DNA from: an uncultured Clostridia bacterium
GTDB taxonomy: Bacteria > Bacillota > Clostridia > Christensenellales > Borkfalkiaceae
Assembly: GCA_947626575.1 (NCBI GenBank)
Contig: CANQSR010000015.1
Coordinates: forward strand, 1-49,316
DNA length: 49,316 nt
Direction: 5' to 3'
The position numbers and the translations under genes were made by a program. Within the stretch, counting starts at the first letter, position 1; each line of letters starts with the position of its first letter. This document shows positions 1-8,045 of this stretch, one piece after another. Under the pieces are notes generated by a model that searched no databases, had not been told where the DNA came from, and saw only the letters and a list, made by a program, of their open reading frames with translations.

Positions 1-669
1 AGCGGCCTCTTCACCGTGGGCATGGAGAGCAATTTCTCAGGGCAATACCTCTATGAGGGGTCCGATCCAAGCGATAGCTACTACTCAGCCACCAAGGAAT
101 GGCAGCATTCGGGCGGGACGTCCTTTGCCGCAGTTCTGCGCCTCGAAGGCGACGTGCGGCTGTACGATTGGAAGGATTTCTCGCTCGTGGACGCCTCCAC
201 GCTCATTGAGGCGACGGCGAACGTCGGCATACCGGGATCCGGGAGCGGCCTCTCCGAGGGACTCAAACTCAACCTCAAAGCCATGCTCGAACTCGTCATA
301 AACAAGACGCCCGCTTATAAAGGCGTCATCCAATCCATTGACGGCAAGGACTATGTCCACGGCGGCATTGCGCTCTATGGCGGTGGCAGGAATTATTCCG
401 CGGTGGACCTCTCCAAGCTCGGCAAGAAATCTTCGGCGACGGATACGGCGCTCAACGATTTCATGTATATCGGCGTCAACATCGGCGTCCTCAAAGGCGG
501 GCAGGGCGTTCTGGATACGCAGGGCACCATCCTGCCCAAGGCCGCGGGAGGCCACGACTTCAATTTCTACATGTACGGCTCCAATAGCGCCAATAACTAT
601 CTCGCACAGCTCAACGATGAGCAGAAGGGCCTCAAATATTCCGGCGTCTCCAAACTCCCTGCGTTCTGA
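1..669 (+). CDS. Unrecognised protein, C-terminal part (5' end outside window)
   Basis: The frame is open from the first base of the window and ends at a TGA at 667-669, so the start lies upstream. The GTG at 16 is in frame but is probably internal, because no ribosome binding site precedes it. The visible 222 residues are rich in Gly, Ser, Asn and Tyr, with alternating polar and hydrophobic stretches, such as GGIALYGGGRNYSAVDL and HDFNFYMYGSNSANNYL. This suggests a beta-rich, possibly extracellular fold. I see no membrane helix, Cys pair or catalytic motif and do not recognise a family. Coding is likely because the frame has G/C-rich third positions like its neighbours and stops just before a promoter. 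Confidence 0.6.
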   Translation, partial: SGLFTVGMESNFSGQYLYEGSDPSDSYYSATKEWQHSGGTSFAAVLRLEGDVRLYDWKDFSLVDASTLIEATANVGIPGSGSGLSEGLKLNLKAMLELVINKTPAYKGVIQSIDGKDYVHGGIALYGGGRNYSAVDLSKLGKKSSATDTALNDFMYIGVNIGVLKGGQGVLDTQGTILPKAAGGHDFNFYMYGSNSANNYLAQLNDEQKGLKYSGVSKLPAF

Positions 670-710
670 GTAAAGCCCGAAAGAGCCGCGGAAATTATGC
701 CGCAAAATGC

Positions 711-739
711 TTGCGTTTTCCGTCTGGGCGCGGTATAAT
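711..739 (+). promoter_or_regulatory. Promoter of the ileS T-box transcript
   Basis: A TATAAT at 734-739 lies 17 nt after a weak -35 (TTGCGT, 711-716). It starts the transcript that carries the T-box leader and ileS. Confidence 0.65.
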
Positions 740-759
740 GGAGAAAACTTGATAGAAAA

Positions 760-985
760 GGCGCTTACAAAGGACGCGTCCTCTTCGGTTTGCCGTATCC
801 AGAGAGTTCCCGTAAGGTGAGAGGGGAATTGCGGTGCGGAGAGGGTATCACCTTTCAGCCTGCGGGGAGAAATAACAGTAACTCCGCACGGCCTCGCGGA
901 CCGTGATCCCCGCGGCAAATGATAGTTTGTTTTGGTGGTTGATATGCCTTCGCGTATTCCAAAACGCGGAGGCAAAAATTTTGTT
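760..985 (+). promoter_or_regulatory. T-box leader, isoleucine specifier (AUC)
   Basis: Stem I landmarks are visible in order: AGAGAG (793-798), then GGTGAGAG (806-813), then the specifier-loop pattern GGTATCACCTTTCAG (849-863) with ATC, an Ile codon, in the specifier position. This fits the gene downstream, ileS. A TTTTGGTGG segment near 930 supplies a TGG that could pair with the uncharged tRNA 3' end. It is followed by a hairpin (about 943-972, arms TGCCTTCGCGT and ACGCGGAGGCA) and a short A/T tract that could be the terminator. The antiterminator does not match the usual GGTGGNACCGCG consensus well, so its exact pairing is uncertain. Confidence 0.72.
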
Positions 986-1135
986 CACACGTTTTGTTGC
1001 AAGCAACAAAACGTCGTGAGACGAATGTACTTTTGGTTTTTACGGGCTTGGTCCCGAAGAGATGTTCTCGCGGACAAGAAGCGCTTGACGCGCAAATTGA
1101 GGGCGAAAACCAAAATTGTGATTTTGGTTATTCGC
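986..1135 (+). other. Structured leader region between T-box and ileS
   Basis: This stretch has strong hairpins and no supported gene. Arms ACGTTTTGTTGC (989-1000) and GCAACAAAACGT (1003-1014) pair perfectly, and AACCAAAAT with ATTTTGGTT forms another near 1112-1133. It lies inside the untranslated leader of ileS. Its function is unknown. It could be a second structured RNA or the remnant of an inserted palindromic element. Confidence 0.5.
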
Positions 1136-1160
1136 AGTCATTTGAGAATGGGTTGCGCAA

Positions 1161-1345
1161 AGCCTTCCCCTTGGGAGGAGAAGGTGGCACGGCGTAGCGA
1201 GTGACGGATGGGGGCCTTCTATGAAAAGTGAAAATCCCCCCACCACCGCCCTACGGGCGGAGCCTCCCCCCAAGGGGGTCGGCCTTTCACCCCACACCCT
1301 ACCCCTCTCCCATGGAGAGGGTGAGCGCGAAGCAAGGGGGCTACG
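1161..1345. repeat. Dispersed intergenic repeat cluster
   Basis: The motifs CCTTCCCCTTGGGAGGAGA, GGTGGCACGGCG, CGCCCTACGGGCGGAGCCTC and CCCTCTCCCATGGAGAGGG recur with small changes at 14.4-14.9 kb and 40.25-40.35 kb in this window. They are rich in short inverted repeats. Small open frames here are products of the repeat and not genes. Confidence 0.7.
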
Positions 1346-1414
1346 GCGTTCCCCGCGGCGGCTTCAAGCGACGGAAGCGGAAAATAAATGCCTCAGACAG
1401 AAAAGGAGCATACC

Positions 1415-4400
1415 ATGTACAAGAAAGTAGACACATCTCTCAACTTTGTTGAGCGGGAGAAGGAGATCGTGGAGTTCTGGAAAGAGAACCGCGTCTTTGA
1501 AAATTCCATCGAGAAAAACGAGGGCGGGAAGGAGTTTTCCTTCTTCGACGGCCCCCCCACGGCGAACGGCAGGCCGCACATCGGCCACGTCCTCACGCGC
1601 GTCATGAAGGACCTCATCCCGCGCTATCACACCATGAAGGGCGAGCATGTCCTCCGCAAGGCGGGGTGGGATACGCACGGCCTCCCCGTCGAACTCGAAG
1701 TGGAAAAATCCCTCGGCATGGACGGCAAACAAGATATTGAAAAGTACGGGATCGAACCCTTCATCAAGAAGTGCAAAGAGTCCGTCTGGAAGTATCAGAG
1801 CGAGTGGGAGAAAATGTCCGATGCCGTCGGTTATTGGGTGGACATGGAGCATCCCTACGTCACCTATCACGACGATTATATCGAATCGGAGTGGTGGGCG
1901 CTCAAAGAGATCCATAAAAAAGGGCTTTTATACAAGGGGCATAAAATCGTTCCGTATTGCCCGCGTTGCGGCACGGCCATCTCCTCGCACGAGGTGGCGC
2001 AGGGCTATAAGACCGTAAAGGAGACCTCCGCCGTCGTCCGCTTCAAGGTGGCGGGCAGGGAGAATACCTACATCCTCGCGTGGACGACCACGCCGTGGAC
2101 GCTCCCCTCCAATGTTGCGCTCTGCATGAATCCCGCCGAGGATTACATCGAACTCGTCAGCGAGGATACGCACTACATCCTCGCCGAAGCGCTCGCCCCT
2201 AAATTCTTTGAAAACTACCAAATCGTGGACCGCAGAAAGGGTAAAGATTACGAGGGGACGAAATACGAACCGCTGCTCCCGTGGGCAAAGGGGGACCTCG
2301 AAGCGGCCAAAAATACGTACACCCGCGTCTATGAAGTGGTCTGCGACGGGTACGTCACGCTCGCGGACGGCACGGGCGTCGTCCACATCGCGCCCGCGTT
2401 CGGGCAGGACGACTACAACGTGGGGCGGAATTACGGCTTGCCCGTCATTTCGCTCGTCAACGAGCAGGGCAAATTCGACGGCCGCTGCCCCGCGGTCGAG
2501 GGCTTGTTTATCAAGCAGGCCGATAAGGTCATCTTAAAACTGCTCAAAGAGGAGGGGAAACTCTTTAAGGCGTTGCCCTTCGAACACGATTACCCGCACT
2601 GCTGGCGGTGCGATACGCCGCTCATGTACTATGCGCGTTCGAGCTGGTTCATCCGCACCACGGCCGTCAAGGAGCAGCTCATCGCGAACAACCGCTCGGT
2701 CAATTGGATGCCCGCGAGCATCAAAGAGGGGCGCATGGGGAACTTCCTCGAAAACGTCGTCGATTGGGGCCTCTCCCGCGACCGCTATTGGGGGACGCCT
2801 CTCCCCGTGTGGGTATGCGGGGATTGCGGCGGGGTCGAAGTCATCGGCTCGCGCAAGGAACTTGCCGAAAAGACGGGCGCGCCCGAAACCATCGAACTGC
2901 ACCGCCCGTACCTCGACCGGCTCGTGTGCAAGTGTCCGTCCTGCGGCGGCAAGATGAAGCGGACGCCCGAAGTCATCGACTGTTGGTTCGATTCGGGTTC
3001 GATGCCCTTCGCGCAGTATCACTATCCCTTCGAGAACAAGGCGTTCTTCGACGAGACCTTCCCCGCCGACTTCATCTGCGAGGCCGTTGACCAGACGCGC
3101 GGTTGGTTCTATGTCCTGCTCGTCATCTCCACCATCCTGTTCGGGCGCGCGCCCTTCCGCAACTGCATCGTCCTCGGCCACGTCAACGACAAGGACGGGA
3201 TCAAGATGAGCAAGCATAAGGGCAACGTCGTGGACCCGTTCACCGTACTCGGAAAGCAGGGCGCGGACGCCGTAAGGTGGTATTTCTATACCAACAGCGC
3301 GCCGTGGATCCCTTCCCGCTTCTATGCGGAGGCCGTCTCCGAGAGCCAGCGGAAGTTTCAGGGGACGCTCTGGAACACCTATGCCTTCTTCACGCTCTAT
3401 GCCGATATCGACGGCTATGACCCCTCGAAGTACGATTTGAAGAAGTGCAAGCTGACGCTCATGGATAAGTGGGTACTCTCCAAGCTCAATTCGCTCGTGA
3501 AGAAGGTGGATGAGGGACTTGCGGACTATGAGATCACCGAGAGCGCGCGCGCCATACAGGACTTCTCGGACGAACTCTCCAATTGGTATGTCCGCCGCGG
3601 GCGCGACCGCTATTGGGGACCCGAAATGACGGAGGACAAGGCGGCCGCATATACCACGCTCTACCATGTCCTCGTCACGCTCTCCAAACTTTTGGCGCCC
3701 TTCACGCCCTTCATGTCCGAGATGATGTATCAGAACCTCGTGCCGCAGTTTTACCCGTCCGCACCCCGCTCCGTGCATCTTTGCGGCTACCCTGTTGCGG
3801 ACATGGTATGGGTGGATGCGGTCCTCGAAGAGGAAATGGAGAACGTTCTTCAAGTGGTGGAACTCGGCCGCAGCGCGCGCAACGGCGGAGGGATCAAGAA
3901 CAGACAGCCGCTTTCGGGCATGATCGTGGCGTCCGAAAGGGAGATCCGTCTCGACGGCGGCCTCGAAGAAGTCGTGCTGGACGAACTCAACGTCAAGAAG
4001 CTCACGCACGTCAAGGGCGGGGATTCGCTCGTCACGTACACCTTGAAGCCGCAACTTCGCACGCTCGGCCCCAAGTATGGCAAAAAACTCAAAGATATCA
4101 CGAAATTTTTGGCGGAATGCGACGCCCGCGCCGTCGTGGAGGCGGTGAAAAACGGCGGAAGTTATACCGTCGATTTAGGCGGCGAAGTCGTTCTTACCGA
4201 GGAGGACTTGCAGATCTTCACCTCATCGGCGGAGGGCTATGCGGCCGCGCAGGGCTATGGGATCACCGTCGCTTTGGATACCCGCCTTTCCGAAGAATTG
4301 CTCTTGGAGGGCGCGGAACGCGAACTCGTCTCCAAGATCCAGACCATGCGCAAAGAGGCGGGTTTTGAAGTCACAGACCGCATTGCCATATACCATGTCT

Positions 4401-4552
4401 CGGAGGGACGCGCAAAAACCGTGCTTGTTTCGGGAAAATTTGCAAAGGACGTCCTCGCCGCAGAGGTGCAAGAGGGGACGCACGAGGGTTTCACCAAGAC
4501 GCTGGATATCAACGGCGACCGCGCGACAGTGACCGTCGTCAAGCTTTCGTAA
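1415..4552 (+). CDS. ileS: Isoleucyl-tRNA synthetase, type 2
   Basis: A class I synthetase of 1045 residues that charges tRNA-Ile in the cytoplasm. The HIGH signature is at about residues 55-58 (RPHIGHVLTR) and the KMSKS loop (KMSKHKGN) at about 597-604, with the editing domain between them. CxxC pairs are present (YCPRCG, CWRCD, CGDCGG, CKCPSCGG). The length and the N-terminal pattern (YKKVDTSLNFVEREKEIVEFW, ending before the 20-residue mark as far as conserved) fit the longer, eukaryote-like type 2 enzymes, which are typically less sensitive to mupirocin than type 1. ATG at 1415 is chosen because AAGGAG at 1403-1408 precedes it; an in-frame ATG at 1388 lacks a site. The T-box upstream is expected to control it. 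Confidence 0.96.
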   Translation: MYKKVDTSLNFVEREKEIVEFWKENRVFENSIEKNEGGKEFSFFDGPPTANGRPHIGHVLTRVMKDLIPRYHTMKGEHVLRKAGWDTHGLPVELEVEKSLGMDGKQDIEKYGIEPFIKKCKESVWKYQSEWEKMSDAVGYWVDMEHPYVTYHDDYIESEWWALKEIHKKGLLYKGHKIVPYCPRCGTAISSHEVAQGYKTVKETSAVVRFKVAGRENTYILAWTTTPWTLPSNVALCMNPAEDYIELVSEDTHYILAEALAPKFFENYQIVDRRKGKDYEGTKYEPLLPWAKGDLEAAKNTYTRVYEVVCDGYVTLADGTGVVHIAPAFGQDDYNVGRNYGLPVISLVNEQGKFDGRCPAVEGLFIKQADKVILKLLKEEGKLFKALPFEHDYPHCWRCDTPLMYYARSSWFIRTTAVKEQLIANNRSVNWMPASIKEGRMGNFLENVVDWGLSRDRYWGTPLPVWVCGDCGGVEVIGSRKELAEKTGAPETIELHRPYLDRLVCKCPSCGGKMKRTPEVIDCWFDSGSMPFAQYHYPFENKAFFDETFPADFICEAVDQTRGWFYVLLVISTILFGRAPFRNCIVLGHVNDKDGIKMSKHKGNVVDPFTVLGKQGADAVRWYFYTNSAPWIPSRFYAEAVSESQRKFQGTLWNTYAFFTLYADIDGYDPSKYDLKKCKLTLMDKWVLSKLNSLVKKVDEGLADYEITESARAIQDFSDELSNWYVRRGRDRYWGPEMTEDKAAAYTTLYHVLVTLSKLLAPFTPFMSEMMYQNLVPQFYPSAPRSVHLCGYPVADMVWVDAVLEEEMENVLQVVELGRSARNGGGIKNRQPLSGMIVASEREIRLDGGLEEVVLDELNVKKLTHVKGGDSLVTYTLKPQLRTLGPKYGKKLKDITKFLAECDARAVVEAVKNGGSYTVDLGGEVVLTEEDLQIFTSSAEGYAAAQGYGITVALDTRLSEELLLEGAERELVSKIQTMRKEAGFEVTDRIAIYHVSEGRAKTVLVSGKFAKDVLAAEVQEGTHEGFTKTLDINGDRATVTVVKLS

Positions 4553-4629
4553 TATCCGGGCATTATACGGCCGATAAATAGATATAATTGTATTAACAAA
4601 ATTAACATAATTCACAATCATACCGTTCT

Positions 4630-4659
4630 GCGGGGGCGAAAGCTCCCGCCTTATTTTTT
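4630..4659 (+). terminator. Terminator after ileS
   Basis: The hairpin GCGGGGGC-GAAA-GCTCCCGC is followed by CTTATTTTTT, a standard intrinsic terminator 78 nt after the ileS stop. Confidence 0.8.
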
Positions 4660-4674
4660 GAAAAATTTCAAATT

Positions 4675-4688
4675 GGTGAACGGTTACC
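4675..4688. promoter_or_regulatory. Probable LacI-type operator 1
   Basis: GGTGAACGGTTACC is a near palindrome with a central CG, the form bound by LacI-family repressors. It lies ahead of the arabinan operon and resembles the second site at 4791-4805. Confidence 0.45.
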
Positions 4689-4750
4689 TGTCCGCAATGT
4701 GATAGATAGGTGAAATTTGTGAAAATATGATGAAATAGCACCGAAAAATA

Positions 4751-4779
4751 TTGACAAATTCTGTGATGTATGATAAGTT
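4751..4779 (+). promoter_or_regulatory. Candidate promoter of the arabinan operon
   Basis: TTGACA at 4751-4756 is a perfect -35. The -10 is weak (TAAGTT at 4774-4779 with a 17-nt spacer, within TATGATAAGTTATG), so exact boundaries are uncertain. The operator-like palindrome at 4791-4805 sits just downstream of the expected start. Confidence 0.5.
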
Positions 4780-4790
4780 ATGGGCAAACA

Positions 4791-4805
4791 GGGGAACGTT
4801 CACCC
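4791..4805. promoter_or_regulatory. Probable LacI-type operator 2
   Basis: GGGGAACGTTCACCC has a fully symmetric GAACGTTC core and near-symmetric flanks. It lies just downstream of the promoter, where a bound repressor would block transcription. The likely binder is the LacI protein encoded at 13212-14216. Confidence 0.5.
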
Positions 4806-4849
4806 AAAGGAAGGCGTATCCCAAAAAATCCATTTTTAGGAGGAAAGTT

Positions 4850-6880
4850 ATGAAGAAGACCTATTTGCTTCCGGTGGCGTTGAGTTTTGTACTCGCATTC
4901 TCCACGCTGGCGGCTTGCAACCAACCCGGCGAGGACCCCACGGAAAAGAAAGACGCCTTTACGTGGACGGGACTTACCAACGAGACGATCGCCGTCGGCG
5001 ACGAGTTCGATCTGCTCAGCGGCGTTTCCGTCAAGGATGCCGAGGGCAACGATATCACTTCGAGCGTCTATGTACTCACCTATGAGGACAACGAAGAGGA
5101 ACTCACCAAACTCGGCGTGTATGAGGACTACGAGGACTTCAACTATAATTTCACGGGCGCTTATACCGTGTATTATGGGGCGAAATCGGGCGAGAAAGAG
5201 GAATTCAAGCCCCGCGAGATCACCGTCGAACAGCAGCACAACGTTGCCAACGGCGACTTCGCCGAAACGAACAATGCAGGCTTCTATGGCTGGACGCTCG
5301 ACCTTCCCGGCTCCTCCGCTACCTTGGAGAAAGTGACCGAGAACGGCAAGACAAAACCTAAGTTCACCGTTTCCAACTGCGGCAACAGCTGGTGGGGATT
5401 GCAGTACATTTCCACCTGCAACCTCAAACAGGGCGAGACCTATAAGGTCACCGTCCGCGCGAAGTCCACGAGCGGCAAGTCCTTTGCCTTCGGCTTCGAG
5501 GATGTGGCGAACAACTATGCGATGTTGCAGGGTCTCACGCCCCACACGGCAGGCGCAGAGTATAAGGATTATGTGAGTTACTACACCGCAAATAAGGACT
5601 ACGTCGGCGTCAAGGCCGTTCTCTATCTCGGATACATTCTCGAAGAGAACTCCACGGCAGGACACGACATCACGATCGACAGCATCAAGATCGAGAAGAT
5701 CGAGAGATGCCCCAATGTGACGTTCGAAGGCCTCGATGCCCTGACCCTCAACGGCGGGTCCGATGAATTGAAGGCGTTTATCGCAAATCCGCGGGGGGGG
5801 GTAACAGCTTCTGACGGCGAGACCGACCTCACGGACAAGATCAAAGTTGAGGGCGAACTTCCCCTCAATCCCATGGAAGATAACAACGTCACGCTTGCCT
5901 ACGTCGTCGAGAACGAAAACGGCCCCACCGCGATCGGTTACCGCAATGTTTCCGTCAAAGTCGTAAAGGAAAATCCTTATGACATCAAGAACGCCGACTT
6001 CAAGGAAGATATCAGCTTCTGGACGCCCGATATCAATGCACAGAGCCCCGGTGCCGACGGCGCGAAGATCGAGTGGGAAGCAAACGGCGAGGACGACGGC
6101 GCCATGAAGATCTCGATCACCGATCCCGGTTCGGGCGATTGGTGGCGCATCCAATCCTATCAGGAAGTCACCGTTGAGAAGGGTGTGCATTATGTTGCGA
6201 AGATCCGTGCGAAGGCAGACCGCAACAGACAGCTCCAACTCGAAATCGGTACCCCTCAGGCGCAGTTTGACCTGACGACCGAGTATCAGGAATTCACGGT
6301 TTACTATATCGCTCCCAGCTCCGCGAAAGTCCGCTTCAATATCCAGGTGGGCGGCGGCGGTTCCGCGAACAACGGCAGTATCATTTGGGTCGACTCCGTA
6401 AGCCTTACGCTTGACGAGGACCAGACGACGTACGAAGCATGGCAGATGGTCAATCCCGAATTCGAGTTCGGTATGAAGAATTGGGGCTTCGAAGGCACGC
6501 AATTCACCGAAAGCGCGGATGGCGACGACGCTTACGTGCAGGCGACGTTGGATACGAACGCAGGGACCGAGGGTTGGAGGATCCAGCTCCGCCAGGACGG
6601 CAAGACCTTTATTAAGGGCCATACGTATAAGATCATCGTTCGTGCAAAATGCTCCGTTGCGCGCCAGATCACGGTTGAGGTGACGGGAGACGTCGGCAAG
6701 AGCACGACATTCAACCTGACGACAGAAGTGCAGACGTTCGAGTTTGAGTTTACGCCCGACAAAGAAGACCATGCGGATGAGTTTACCGGTACGCGCGTCG
6801 GTATGTTGCTCGGCGGAGCCGACGTAACGGGGCAGGTCGTCACGGTCTATCAGTTCGAAATCGTCGAAGTTACCGAATAA
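4850..6880 (+). CDS. Surface lipoprotein with three CBM4/9-like carbohydrate-binding modules
   Basis: A 676-residue exported lipoprotein. The signal peptide MKKTYLLPVALSFVLAF ends in a lipobox (LAAC, Cys at about 22). An Ig-like region spans roughly 38-125. Three modules of the jelly-roll CBM4/9 type start at NGDFAETNNAGFYGW (about 130), NADFKEDISFW (about 380) and NPEFEFGMKNWGF (about 535); each has the pattern G-W-W/W-R-I-Q then a YK..VRAK strand. A second Ig-like stretch lies between modules 1 and 2. No catalytic domain is seen, so it probably holds arabinan or related polysaccharide at the cell surface for the GH43 enzymes next to it. ATG at 4850 is chosen for its AGGAGG site. A run of nine G at 5793-5801 lies inside the frame. 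Confidence 0.85.
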   Translation: MKKTYLLPVALSFVLAFSTLAACNQPGEDPTEKKDAFTWTGLTNETIAVGDEFDLLSGVSVKDAEGNDITSSVYVLTYEDNEEELTKLGVYEDYEDFNYNFTGAYTVYYGAKSGEKEEFKPREITVEQQHNVANGDFAETNNAGFYGWTLDLPGSSATLEKVTENGKTKPKFTVSNCGNSWWGLQYISTCNLKQGETYKVTVRAKSTSGKSFAFGFEDVANNYAMLQGLTPHTAGAEYKDYVSYYTANKDYVGVKAVLYLGYILEENSTAGHDITIDSIKIEKIERCPNVTFEGLDALTLNGGSDELKAFIANPRGGVTASDGETDLTDKIKVEGELPLNPMEDNNVTLAYVVENENGPTAIGYRNVSVKVVKENPYDIKNADFKEDISFWTPDINAQSPGADGAKIEWEANGEDDGAMKISITDPGSGDWWRIQSYQEVTVEKGVHYVAKIRAKADRNRQLQLEIGTPQAQFDLTTEYQEFTVYYIAPSSAKVRFNIQVGGGGSANNGSIIWVDSVSLTLDEDQTTYEAWQMVNPEFEFGMKNWGFEGTQFTESADGDDAYVQATLDTNAGTEGWRIQLRQDGKTFIKGHTYKIIVRAKCSVARQITVEVTGDVGKSTTFNLTTEVQTFEFEFTPDKEDHADEFTGTRVGMLLGGADVTGQVVTVYQFEIVEVTE

Positions 6881-6892
6881 GGAAATGCGGAA

Positions 6893-8011
6893 ATGAAAAA
6901 ACTTCCCGTTCTACTTTTGGCAGCCGCGCTTGTGCTACCCGTGCTGGGGGGTTGCGGGGAACCGTCAACCCCTCCTGCACCGGAGCAACCTTCGGGATAC
7001 GCCAATCCCGTCTATGAACCCGTGTTTGCCGACCCCTGCGTGATCGCCTATGAGGGCAAGTACTATGCGTACGCCACCGAGGATTACGGCGAATGGAAAC
7101 CGAGCGACGACCCGCTTGAAAACGTCTCGGATAAAAAGATCGTTCCCATTCTCGAATCCGAAGACCTGGTGCATTGGTACTTCAAAAAAGCGGCGTTTAC
7201 CGACCTCAAAAAGCCGACGTGGGGGACGATCGGGGCAAACTTGTGGGCGCCCGACGTCGTGCGGATAGGGGATACCTTCGTCATGTATTATGCGCTCTCC
7301 GTTTGGGGAGATCCCGATCCGGGCATCGGCGTTGCCACGGCTTCCCATCCGCTCGGCCCGTGGACGGACCACGGCAAACTTTTCACTTCCCTCGAAATCG
7401 GGGTGAACAACTCCATCGACCCCTGCGTATTCCAGGGGGACGACGGAAAAGTCTACATGATCTGGGGGAGCTTCCGCGGGCTTTACGGCGTGGAACTCAC
7501 CGCCGACGGGCTTGCCCTCAAAGACGGATTGGATGCGGCCAAGAATGCCAAGACCCGCGTCGCGGGGCTGGATACTTCCATCGCTTTCAATATCGGCACC
7601 TATGAGGCGCCCTATGTGATCAAAAAGGACGGCTACTACTACCTGTTCGTTTCCAGCGGCAGTTGCTGCGATGGGCTTCGCTCCACCTACCATGTCCGCG
7701 TTGCGCGCTCGAAAAACCCCTTGGGACCGTACGTCGGTTCGGACGGAAGGGATATGCTCGATACGGGCCGCGGGGATATCGTGGTGCAGGGCGGAAACGC
7801 ATTCGTGGGCGTAGGGCATAACGCCGTCTTACAGGATGCCAACGGGGATTATTATCTGCTCTATCACGGGTTCGATACGTCGAAGGACGGCATGTACGGC
7901 AATTCCAACCGCCGCAACCTCCTTCTCGATAAGCTCGAATGGAAAAACGGCTTCCCTTACGTCGAGGGGTTGACGCCGACCAAAGAGGAGCAGCCCCTTC
8001 CCGCAGTATAA
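6893..8011 (+). CDS. GH43 endo-1,5-alpha-L-arabinanase-like lipoprotein
   Basis: A 372-residue glycoside hydrolase family 43 enzyme with a five-bladed propeller pattern. A signal peptide and lipobox (LGGC, Cys at about 21) place it on the outer face of the membrane. The three expected acidic residues are visible: Asp47 in FADPCV (base), Asp176 in NSIDPCVF (pKa helper) and Glu238 in TYEAPYVIKKDGYYY (acid). The SGSCCDGLRSTYHV block is typical of the arabinan-cleaving GH43 subfamilies. It starts 12 nt after the CBM lipoprotein and is probably co-transcribed. A second, similar enzyme is encoded at 12077-13153. The exact substrate (linear arabinan or side chains) is inferred. Confidence 0.88.
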   Translation: MKKLPVLLLAAALVLPVLGGCGEPSTPPAPEQPSGYANPVYEPVFADPCVIAYEGKYYAYATEDYGEWKPSDDPLENVSDKKIVPILESEDLVHWYFKKAAFTDLKKPTWGTIGANLWAPDVVRIGDTFVMYYALSVWGDPDPGIGVATASHPLGPWTDHGKLFTSLEIGVNNSIDPCVFQGDDGKVYMIWGSFRGLYGVELTADGLALKDGLDAAKNAKTRVAGLDTSIAFNIGTYEAPYVIKKDGYYYLFVSSGSCCDGLRSTYHVRVARSKNPLGPYVGSDGRDMLDTGRGDIVVQGGNAFVGVGHNAVLQDANGDYYLLYHGFDTSKDGMYGNSNRRNLLLDKLEWKNGFPYVEGLTPTKEEQPLPAV

Positions 8012-8045
8012 ATGCAGGCGGTAACAAAATTTTCAGGAGAATGAT

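Noticed and set aside
85..975. Long open frame on the minus strand over the first gene and its leader
   Set aside because: It is a shadow of the plus-strand coding frame, crosses the T-box leader, and has no ribosome site or recognisable domain.
932..1452. Several small open frames in the ileS leader and repeat cluster
   Set aside because: They consist of hairpin and dispersed-repeat sequence, have no start signals, and match the same repeats at other sites.
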